Origin: Scolanthus callimorphus
Taxonomy: Eukaryota; Cnidaria; Anthozoa; Actiniaria; Edwardsiidae
Assembly: GCA_033964015.1 (NCBI GenBank)
Contig: CM066923.1
Span: 7,925,978 to 7,989,977, forward strand
Length of the DNA: 64,000 nt
Direction of reading: 5' to 3'
The notes under the pieces are model-generated. The model was not told where the DNA came from and made no database searches. It saw only the letters and a list, made by a program, of their open reading frames with translations. A program made the translations under genes and the position numbers. Positions 27,179 to 39,100 of the stretch are shown here, in pieces; the stretch's first letter is position 1; every line of letters begins with the position of its first letter.

Positions 27179-30100
27179 GGGGGGGGGATGGTAGGGTGCA
27201 GGACGAGAAAATTGGGGGTCCTTAATTTTTTCTAAGGAGGGGGGCTGAATTATCTGAATTATCAAAAAAGAGTGTAGGGGGCCTTCAGACTATAATATCA
27301 TAGCACTCACTGAGAGAGAAAAAAACTGCATTTCCAACCATTTCACAAGCCTGAAATTTCAGAATTTCCCTACACCTACACCTGTTACTATTGCTCTAAG
27401 TTATAATTTATATCTTACACGTTTGTTTCGCCAGTGAAAAAAGATCAAGAATCTAAAACACTTATTTCGCGTCGCCGCCACGATTCAATCACTAGCATAG
27501 CCTTTTTCAACCTGTTCTTTCGTTCCATTATTTGGCAGGGGGTCTTGAGTTTTTTCTCTAAATTGTAAGGAGGGCTCTGAAAAATCTGAACGATTACAAT
27601 GGGGGGTCTCGAAATTGTATTTGCGTCGTTGACCTTTTCTCCTCCACCCACCTCTCCAATATAAAAAAATGACCGGTCCCTAACCTTGCTTGTATGTTAA
27701 AATGAGGGTCGTCTTTCTGGCACACTGGGAGTCCCCCTAGCCTGGTTCTCATCCGCTACGGTAGAGTACGTTGCCACTTCCTACCGCCGCGTCTGATCAA
27801 CGTCACGCTTATCATGGTCTAAGGAAAGTTAGTCGGGTACCCTGTGGAGAGTAGCCTGATTTTCATCCGCTACGGTAGAGTACGTTGCCACTTCCTACCT
27901 TCACGTCTGATCAATGTCACGGGGTGTGAAAAGTTCCGGATTAGAATCACGTGGACAATATGGACCAATCACAACGAAGCGTTCATTTCCTACGACTACT
28001 CTCGGTCAATGAGAGTTAAGCTTATACTTCATCAGCTACCAGAGTCTCGCAGATTCAACTTGCTAGTGGGAATTGTCCCTCACTCAGCACTCAGCAAACT
28101 GTTAGAATATGGATATGATGTCTTTGTAGTCTGGGCAAAGGAGAGTAAGATTTTCAGCGATTTAAACAGATGAAAGACAAGATTCCTTGGCAAATCGACC
28201 TGACAAGACACTTGACTCCGTGACGTTGATCAGACGCGGAGGTAGGAAGTGACAACGAACTCTACCGTAGTGGATGAGAATTAAGCTACATTCGCCCCAA
28301 AATGTTTAGTCAGCTAAGCACGGAAAAATATATTTCCCACGATATCTCAACTCATCACCTGTTTTATTTACGCCATGTGCAGGTTTTAGAATGTTGCTGG
28401 GCGGATTTGAAAAAACGTGTGACAGAAGCAAGTGATTTGGATCACATCATCGCAGCACACGAGACGTTCCTAGACCAAGTAATTTCTAGATCGCTACTGG
28501 ATGCCGAATCTAAGGTGAGTCCAGCTCAGTAAGCCTTCCTAGATCAGTTAGCATGTGTCTTTAGCTAGGTATAACGCGCACTGATTTCTAAACACTATGC
28601 TCTATTTCGCCAATAAAGTAATAGCCATATCATAAAAGTATTAGGGTACAATATGGGCGAAATATGGCACTTGTGATGTTGGGAGAGACACGCGGACCGT
28701 TGTAAAACACTCGCCTGTGGTTCGTGGTTTATACAACGTTCTCGTGTCTCTCAGCAACACGCTTTCGCCGATAAATTTATAGAAAGTGGTGCTCTAATAT
28801 CCAATGGATAAGTTGTATATTCTAGTATAAACCTATTTCAAAAATGTTTGCTTTGGGAGTTGGTCTTCTAATCTTGGTTAGAAGAATCGAAATGTTTCCC
28901 GAACTTCAATGACCAAATCACAAAGCAACGTTGTACGAAAGTTTAGTGTCAGTGTTTGTGGAAAGAAAATACAGGAGATATGTAGGATACTGCCTAGTAT
29001 CTCACGAGAAGTATTGTTTAGCTGTTTTATACTAAAGTAGAACGTCCATTTATAATTTTTGTGCGCCCCTGGGATGCAAAGGGCTCCAAAATCTCCCGTA
29101 CTTTTACTTTTACTTTTTACTGCCGGTCATCGGAGATTGTCCGATCAAAATCGCAAGCTATGTCCAACTAATTTCAGATATTATGTCCGGCCAACTGTCC
29201 AGTAAAAAACCAAGATTAAAGTTTTAATGGACTTATGTTCAAGCATGGGAACTGACAGAGGATGAGTTAAACAAGTTATCTTGCACAGTTTCTCGAGAAA
29301 GATGGTTCGGTGAGGATATGAACGAAGAAACGCACGGATCGGGCAGAAACGTGAAAGAACAGCAGTTGATTGGAGTTGTAGAACATCAAATGCGATATTA
29401 CGTGTCACTCTTCCTATCCGTGAGTTCTGTGTAATGCAGCAGTTGAAATATCTTGCACACGTGTGTAGACTGGATAATAACAACCTTGAGAAGCAGGTGC
29501 TATGTGATGTTCTGGCTCCAAGGAAGGTGGAGAAACTACCAGCTGTCGACGTACAGCAGGCGAGAAGAATGACGATGGTCAGACTGACTTCTTGTGACTT
29601 CTGGATGTACGCTTCCAGCAGGAGCATAGCCTGCTCGCAGGTGTTGGAGAGTAGTTTTAGGTCGAGAAACGCGAGTTTGCTTTCGACACACGCCTAAATC
29701 GAGGAATGCTCACTGGCTCAATTTTTTTCTAAACAGCGCTCACCTACAGAAATGAAAAAAAGAATTATGAAAACCACCAGGGTTCGAACCTGTAACTTTC
29801 CAGTACTATGCCCTAACCCTAACCACTACGCTATGAGTGAATTCGCTGGTTCGGACAGCTCGTTTTATTGATTACGTACCTTAATAGTATTAATCTTTAA
29901 TAGAACGAGGCATATACTATAAAAATATACTAAAGCGATGTATTAACCTTATCCTGACTAGTAGTCTTGATAGTTCAGATATTTTGAATGTTTTTAGGTC
30001 AATTTGAAGTAATATTATCAAAAATATCGTTACATTATTCATGGTGAGCATTCCTCCATTTAGGAATGACGTTGCTTTCGCGTGGCCGCCATCTTGGATT

Positions 30101-33100
30101 CAAAATGTGCAAAATCTCGACCTAAAATTACTCTCCAACGCCTGCTCGAGGCTAGCAGGAGCACCTCAAGGCTATCAAGGGGAACAATGATAATGGTGAT
30201 GATGTCCGGTCAAGTAAGAAATTTTTTTTACAGCTCTGCACAGATGTGCGCTAACGGAACCTTTGCTGAAACAGTCGTTACCAATTAGTCAGACGTGATT
30301 TTATGCTGCTCACGACCCCTCTGAAATGCCGTCTGAGTTTTTTCGATAGCAAACAATACAGGAATGGGTTCACTGCACTGTTAGAGAGCGAAAGCAACGC
30401 TGTTAGAAATCTTACTACAAAGTCTGTCCGATAGTTTATGTGGAACCCGCCTAGTTTTATTAACGCGACATACAAACAGTATGTGGAATATGGAATTGAG
30501 AATGCGAATATAACATTTATAAACAGACCAGTTGATCGAAACCGCCAAGCGAAGGCTTTGTCACAGAAGGATAATTCGCTGCATTGAATCTTCCTTCGCC
30601 GTTTGTTCAGAAATCTGTAGAGCGAGACAGCGGTGTGTAGAGGAGCGTGATATTGGGAACGATAATAGTGACAGTGATATCTAGGGCTTGTATGACTTTC
30701 TGATAAAGATAAACATGCTCGTATCGACAGACGAGGGTGAACTGCTCGGAGTCGATTTCTTCCTCTTGTGCTTTCATATCTAAGGCTAAGATTATTGCAC
30801 GGGCACAGCCCAAGGCCCAAGACCTGCAAGAAGTCTCTTTGTGAAAGAACGAGGGAACGATGTAAGGGGATGAAAGGCTGCAAGATAGCGTTCAACTCCG
30901 ATTACGATCAGGTTGTACACTGTGATGCCTTGGAGGGCCTGGAAAAATGGGGTGATCGACTTGCAGCCGGTGTTATCAGAGAGAAGATTAGTATGCAAGC
31001 ATGCGATTGTCAACGGGCAGCAGATAATACCAGCCAACAGATCCGACAAGGCCAAACTCCAGAAGAAATAATCCGGTATGGCACGCTGCGATCCATAGGG
31101 ATTAGTAGGGGTTTTTCTTTGCATCTTTTTCGCTCGTAGTAAAGTACAAATGCATTTCCAGTGATGAGAGAATCATCAAAATGATGGCAAGGCAACTGAG
31201 AGCTGATCTCACGGTGATACTAACAGGCTTGTAAAAAGGGACGAATCTTCTTATGGTTTCTGTAGTGTTCCATCGGGAGATGATGCTTGATGAGTTGTTG
31301 GCGTGCGGCTGGCTGTGGTATAGTTAAATATCCCAGCACTGTTGCAATATTAAGAAAGCAAAGCGGATTAGTTGAGAAGTATCTACAATGGCTGAGACAC
31401 CATCAGCTTTTAGAGTCTTTAGAGGCTGAAATTCACTTTTCCAATTCCCGCTCCCCCATTTACAATGTTGAAGTCGCCTGGAGTTAAAGTATGATTAGCA
31501 AAGGGAGGGGGAGAGAGGGTAAGTGCTGAGACACTTTTGGCCGCCATTGAAGATATTTCATGTGAAGTATAAGCCTATGGCCAAGTCACCGAAAATTGCA
31601 ACCCAAACGTATTGTAATCCTAGACTGTACGTTGGAATCATTTTTGAATAGTTATGTTGCAAAAGGGTTTATCCTGCATGAAGGAAAAGATGGAATCGTT
31701 TTTTTGATAATTATGTTGCAAATGGGTTTATCCTGCATGAAGGGAAAGATGGAATCGTTTTTGGATAATTATGTTGCAAAAGGGTTTATCCTGAATGAAG
31801 GGAAATATGGAATCGTTTTTTGATAATTATGTTGCAAATGGGTTTATCCTGCATGAAGGAAAAGATGGAATCGTTTTTTGATAATTATGTTGCAAAAGGG
31901 TTATCCTGCATGAAGGGAAAGATGGAATCGTTTTTGGATGATTATCTTGCAAACGGGGTTTTCTGCTAGGAGGAAGATGGAGGGGCCAATATGCAGCTGC
32001 AGTCGGGAACGTGGTCGACAGAATTTCTATAGCGCTATTCACTGTTTACAAACATTGCCATTATGATGCTAGTTGATGCCCGTGAACAATTCACGGAGTG
32101 CAAGGGGGAAATTTGGTCGGACATGATTGCTTTCTGGTGTCATCTCCATTTAGCGCGCGCTCTGCGAAGAAAAGCAGTGGTGTACGTTTGTTCAAACTTG
32201 AATGAAATTTATTCTCAGGTCAAAGCTTTCGAATTAGAATTAGAACGGTTTTCATATGACTGTAGTGAAACGAATCGCAAAGTAATTACACCAATTCTGA
32301 ATAAAACGTATAGGAGTAATTGCAAAGTAATTGCGAATTACTCACGACAGTCATCTGAAATCCGCTCTATCCCTACACAAAACTGTAAGCAATTTATAAC
32401 AGAACCATTTGGTTCTGGATGTATGGCGCTTTCGGCTGTACGAACTGAGTTCTTTTGAAGCTATTTGCTGTATTATAGCGAAGTAGCTTCTAAGTCGGAC
32501 TCATGTGTTTTTTTGGCGATCTGTCTGGGTGGCACTCCCGCCAAACGCTCGGCTTGCACTCCATGTACTCTGTCCATTGTACGTCGGGACATATTGAAAC
32601 GACAGTCATCTCACTTCATGAAGTTTCTGCCTTTCAATTATTTGAATTTAGCTAATTTGACCAATCATAGCACTACAAGCTACACCGTCATTTTCACCCT
32701 CGACCCTCTATGTCTTTGTGCTCCACTTATAAGGCTTGCGGGTTTGTAGAATTTGAGTAAACTTAGGACACTGCTTCATCTGCTTTACTAGCTGGCGTAA
32801 CTGACTCGCGCGTCTCTTTATTGTGTCGTTTGATGTAGAATAAATATATCTTATTACATACTCTTCAAGTAATACGGGTCGGGTCGGACGTATTTTTCCG
32901 AGCCCGCAGGGGTGGGGTTCTTGTAACTGCTCGATACTTTCATAAAGTCTTTGAATCATCAAAAGCAGACATCACATATTAGACTTAGACGTTTTTGCCT
33001 GACGACGTCATCTCATTTGCATACAATTATAGAGAGCCATATCTCTTGAACGAATTATGACATCGAACCAAAATAAACGTCATTCACATTTACCCAAGCT

Positions 33101-36100
33101 CAGTTTTCATGGGTGATGCATGCACTTTACAATATTGATACAGGTCGTGGCAGGAAACCAGGCCATTGAATGTGCGTTCCGATCTCATTAACACAGTAAG
33201 GAAGTTTTTAAAATCGCCATTCAACTTAAAGTGCATATCACCTCTAACATGACAACAAAAGGGTAGGAAGCTGAGGCTTGACATCTTCTGTTTAGCTGCG
33301 GCCTCTTCTCTGACAAGAAAATAGCTCAAATAACAGGACAAAACAACCTAGAATTGCATTTGTCTAACAATTGAAAGGTTTTTTCTATTAATCTGGAGGA
33401 GTATTTTGATTACTACGGGCAAATGTACATGTGTTTTCACGGTTGCAATTTTACTTATTTTATGTCCACGCGAGAGCCCCTTTAAAAAGAGATAAAATGC
33501 AGAATCGACGACATAAAGTATAGATATACGTTGGGGATGTGTCCACGAAAACAAAATCGTGTCGCGCCGCAATTAAAGCTATAAAAAAGCTAACAAAGGT
33601 GCTTTTTAATGCTAAAAGAGTGAAGTTTTTGAGGTCATATAAACTATTTAGTGAAATTTATTGCCAAGCTCAAGATTTGGGGTCGCAAACAAAAACGCAG
33701 TGTGTTGTTGTGCTATCATGATTGTGTGCCGGTGGAATTTCAGGTACTAAGTGACAAATAAGGTACTGGTGGCACTTGAAAGCCTGCGTTAAATCATCCA
33801 AAGCTGTTCACTCGTTTGATTGAAGGAAGCCAAACCGCGGTTTGTTAGTTGGCGTAGAGTTCGCAGAATAATAAAATGGTAGTAACGAATAGGCTTCTTT
33901 AGAAACCCTGCGCCGAGCAGAGGTGTCCTCCGCTCTTCGGCCAGCAGCTAGCGGGCAAAGTGACCTAGATCCTTCATATATGGTACACTATAGTGCCCTT
34001 CTGTATATCCTCGTTCTATAAGAGATAGACAGGGAAGCCCAATGGGCGTACCGTCTGAAGGCTATAATAGCTCAAATCGCAATCCATTTCCATCCGCTCG
34101 ATAACAGGTCAAAACAACCTAGAATTGCATTTGTCTAAGACTTGAAAGGTTTTTATATTAATCTGGAGGATTATTTTGATTACTACGGGCAATTGTACAT
34201 ATGTTTTTATGGCTACAATTTACCTTATTTTATGTCCACGGTGGACGAATATTAAGCGTGCGAGTGCCCCTTTAATGTAGGTGATTTCTCAAACATGTCA
34301 TTGTTGCAATGCGCGCTCCTTTGTTCCTAGTTGTTATGCGCGCGAATATCTTCACGCGTTTATATTTAACGGTTTCTGTAAACTTCAAGGCCTTTAAATA
34401 AAGCATAAAGCCGAAAATTTGGCACCAAGGTTTATTGTCATTTTCAGCATTCATTGTATATTCTCGTTCTATAAGACATGGGAGAAATTTATACGGAGGA
34501 CACTATAGTGTACCATATATGAAGGATCTACTCAAAGTGAGCAGGAAACCACCGCGGAACCTCGAATCCGAATTCCTTAAAGGGGCACTCGCACGCTTAA
34601 TTTTGTACAACCTGTCAGAAAACAAGTCGAATTCTAATCACCAAAATACATTTAAGTTTACAGGGAATAACCAAAATAACAGTCCAGGTTTGTTCGCTAT
34701 CCTTTTAACTGTTCAATCATTACAAATCTATAGTGTTTTTATCTATTATCAAGAGGATGGAATTGGATTGCGATTTGAATTATTTGCTTGCCAGGCAAGC
34801 GTGCGAGTGCCCCTTTAAGAGAAGTGCCTTATCCAGCTGCGCCACTTTAAAGGCTTCCTGTTTTTGCAAAAACACTGTATATAATGCACACATTAGTGTT
34901 TACAGAACGTTGGGGTATGCATTATGTGAACCTACGTTGGCGGGCCCGAGGGGGGAGGGGGAGTGAGCTATACATATGCGTGAGTTTAATTTAAGACATT
35001 ACAGGAGAGCGCGAGCCTCCTATAGCTTCCTATCTGTACTTTCCGATTGGTGAATTTTGGATATGTTATGTCTTAATGCAATTTTTGCAGGTAGGATGCA
35101 ATTTATACTGAACTAAGCGGCAGGTCGTGGGTTCAAATTTTGGCTAGGCCAACACTAAGGGCCAGGGAGAGGGGAAGGTTGAAGGGGGAGGCTCGTCCTG
35201 TATTGAACTAGAGATAGAAAGAGGCCCTATAAAGTAGCAAGTGAGCGATTATGGCCATTCTGTTTGCCACAAAGATGAGGAACACTTCATAGTAGTTTAC
35301 AAAAATATTACAAATTAAGAAGTGAGTGCTTCTACTGATGCTACTTTTTAAGACTGGCAAATATGTAGTAAAACTAATACAGCCTTCAACCCCAATCGGA
35401 AAACAAAAATAACAAAAGCCGCTCAATTTGTTTATGATTATTTTCTCCTGAGGGAGAGGCCCTTATAACTTTAAAAAGATAATACATATTCGGAATATGA
35501 CCGATGTACTACCGATTGTATCAGGACCGAATAAAGGAGGAAGCTTTACTCCCTCGCACAAATAGTCAGGGAATTATTACAAATAGATAAAGAACCTATA
35601 CTAACTTACACGGGAGTTATACATTTCTAAAATTTGACAAACTTTGCAAATGCACTATTAATCAAAAATAAATCATCCGAAAACTGATCACGTAAAGTAA
35701 CAAAAGAAGTATACCTTGCTGGCTGTGTTTCGCTCGGCTAATGTTCGCGCGCCCCAGCGAATCATTATTATACCAACCTTAGAGTCAATACCACCATCCA
35801 GGTTACAAATCTGAACGTAAAGATCTGCACATCGCCGAGGAGAAAAGGGTTTTCTCTACCTCGTCTTGTTGACAACGTTTACTGGATATCAAGAAAGGAG
35901 TAACTGGCGTTAAATTAGGCGCCTCTTATGTGATTGGCTTGAGAGAGCGGAAATGACCAAAAATGGAATGTCTAACTTCGCCATATTCTATATTATAAGC
36001 TCAAGATTCCGTATACTAGGAGCTTCTATGACTGAAACTTGAACAATTGAACAAAGAGATATGATTGAACAAAGTTGGCTTATTTCATGGTGAAAGTACT

Positions 36101-39100
36101 AATTCTCCATAAAATGGCGCAGAAACCTAAGTTTAAAGCCTAATATCGCAAAGACGAATCCATTAGAAAAGAGTCATTTTGATATTTTTTTTTTCATCAG
36201 ATAAGGAGTCTCTATGCAAAAAATCAAGTTTAACTGAGTTAACCCGACCTTACTATTTGAAATACAAGAAAACAGCCCGTCACTTCGTGACGCTAGAAGA
36301 CCCAACCTAAGTTCCCCCTTCCATAAACTGGTGATTTACATTACTAATGACCTCCCTTTTTGTGTGTTTGTTTTGCACTGGTCTCCCTGTTTTTGGTGGA
36401 GAAAATGGCGCACGTGTGTGTGTCTTGGTGAGTCAGTCCGGTTCTCAAATCTGTCTAAGAACCCGCGCTAAAATTGAAAACGCAGCCTATTACAGAAAAA
36501 CATTTGACTTCGGAATTGTTTGTATAATGCTTATCAGTAAGGCACGAGAGAAGAAACAGGTAAAGTTAAACTGCTCTAAGAAATTACTTAGTTTATCATA
36601 GGAATATTTAGAGAATATCATTCATGACTTAGCGCGCGCTCTGTAGGCAGTGCCAGGTGTAAGTTTGTTCAAACTTGAATGAAATTTTTCTCAGCTCAAA
36701 TCTTTCTCGAATTAGAATTATCCCTACACACAAATGTAAGTAATCTGTAATAGACCATTTAGGTTTGAATGTCTATGGTGCTATCGGCAAAGGGAACTGT
36801 GTTCTTTTTTAGTTTATGTGGGAGATTTCAACATGGCCGCGATGGCGGCTTTGTCCCTCGCTGAAAAAATCTTAGCCAAAGAACTTAGAACTTAGCCAAA
36901 GGTGAATCTTTTCCAACAAAAACATGCCCACTGGAGAGATTTCCTCCTTCTCTTCTGGTTTGTGTCCTTCGTTTTGCGATACAGCGTCAGGGTTTATACT
37001 TAGAAAATATTATTCATGGCTTTGTGGCATTTCGCCTTAGCGTGCTTCCAGAAAGCAAGGCGGTGTACGGCGGTGTACGTTTGTTCAAACTTGAATGAAA
37101 ATTTTTCTCAGCTTAAAGCTCTCGAATAATAATTATCCCTGCACATTCCAGCAAGTAATCTGTGACAGAACCATTTAGGTTTAGATGACTAGGGTGATTT
37201 CGGCTGTGCGAACTGAGTTCTTTTTTAGTTTCTGTGGGAGATTTCAAAATGGCGGCGATGGCAGCTTTGTCCCTCGCTTAAGAAATCGCTTGAATTAGAA
37301 CTTAGCCCAGGGCGAATCTTTTCCAACCAAAACACGCCCACTGTGGAGATATCCACTTTCTCTTCAGGTTTGTGAACTTTGTTTGGCGACACAGCTTCAG
37401 GGCCAAGCGGAGTGAGTGCGGACGATTTAGCCAATCAGAAACGTTTGCGCACCACTCTGCCATTGGCTTGGAAGATACAAAGGCAATAGATTTGGTAAAT
37501 CAAATAGAGATTTCTACACGTAATTCGTCACGCGAAAACAACAAAGGAGTGCTGGCTGACACAGGCTCTTTAATTATGGGGAGTACCGGGCTCGATAAAT
37601 ATAGAATCCCGGGGCATTTTTTTCGGACAAATCTACTGGGGTATAAATAGAATCTATTGCAAGTCAAGCATACCGGGGTACGTAAATTCAAACAAACTTT
37701 ATATTGGACATAAAAGCTCAGAGAGGACATTACAGTCAGGTAGAAGGCAATAGCGAGAGCGCCACAAAAACAACCGGGCTTGTGCAAGGAGGCGCCCTAG
37801 AAGACACTAGGCACCGGGGTATGAAAAAAAATCGGGGAAAAAATGTATCCTGCCCGGTACTCCCCATAAACAATGAACGGTCCCCAACTGCCTACCATTC
37901 TACTGAGTTCTAAGGGTAGTCATACCACTCACCTAATTATTTCAATAACGGTTGAACCTTTTCAAATTTCTCGCATTTTCACACAGGAAAAAATTACCCG
38001 ATTCTCTCTCTAATTCCGAAGCCAAGTTGTTCCCTTGGTTTTGATCCTTTGCTATCGCACAAGAGAGGTGTCGTATCCTCACGCAGAAAGAAATCAGAGT
38101 GGATTTCGCAACTTTTGAGTTGGTTGCTTAGCAAAATATTTATGTTGTGTGTTCCAGCTGTGTTGCCAGGAATAATTTTAGCCAATCTTTCTCTATTTCC
38201 GAAGCCAAGCTGTTCCCTTAGTTTTGAACCTTTGCTATCGCACAAGAGAGGTGTTAAATCACCCTTCAAATACTCATTAATTATTCATGACCTAATCAGC
38301 CAACCAGAGCTCTCATTTTGTACCACGTGCAGTACCTTGAAATCCCAGGAAGATACTGCAAGTGGGACTTGAAAACTTTTCAAGGTCCAAGGACCTTTGA
38401 ACTATGAATATTCATAGTTCAAAGGTCCTTGGATCTAGAAATTTTTTTGATCCAAGGACCTTTGAACTATGAATATTCATAGTTTCAAGGTTCTCACCCT
38501 CGAAACGTTTTTCTACTAGTCAGTCTTTGCGCCGTGCAAAGGCAGACAATAGGAACCACTCCGCGAGAAGACAAAAGTCTCCTCTCTCGAAGAAGTCATT
38601 ACAAAGAATTTTGGTTCGAGACTATATGCTTGTGCACCGCCACTCCATGTGGGACAGGCTTTATGGAAACACTCTTGATCTTTTCACTTCTGCGCATGAC
38701 TAGTGACGCAATCCAAGTTCATAATTCATAATTTCAAGGCCCTGTACTAGTCAATCTTTGCGCCGTACAATAACAGACTGTAGAAACTGTTCCGTGAGAA
38801 GACACGCGTCTCCTCTATCGGAGAAGTAAAATACAAAGGATCTTGTTCCAGACTATATGAATGTGCGCCGCCAACCTCCATGTGGGACAGGCTTTTTGGA
38901 AACACTCTTTATCTTTTCACTTCTGCGCATGACTAGTGACGCAATCCAAGTTCATAATTTCAAGGTCCTCTCCCCGTCGAATTTTTTGTACTAGTCAGTC
39001 TACGCCGTACAAAGGCAGACTGTAGGAACGTTCCGTGAGAAGACACAGGTCTCCTCTCTCGGAAATCTATATAATAGAAAGGATCTTGTTCCAGACTATA

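Larger units (their letters stand above)
32150..37400. repeat. Three dispersed copies of a repeat, two with YY1-like sites
   Basis: Blocks near 32150-32460, 36630-36960 and 37040-37400 share GTACGTTTGTTCAAACTTGA, AGAACCATTTGGTT and GAACTGAGTTCTTTT. Copies 2 and 3 continue with AACATGGCCGCGATGGCGGC (36836) or CAAAATGGCGGCGATGGC (37243), which match the YY1 consensus, followed by GCTTTGTCCCTCGCT. The interval between copies 1 and 2 holds other elements. The span given covers all three. Confidence 0.65.

Noticed and set aside
29181..29627. 148-codon minus-strand frame
   Set aside because: Antisense to a plus-strand LINE-like segment, no domain, cysteine/serine-rich chance composition.
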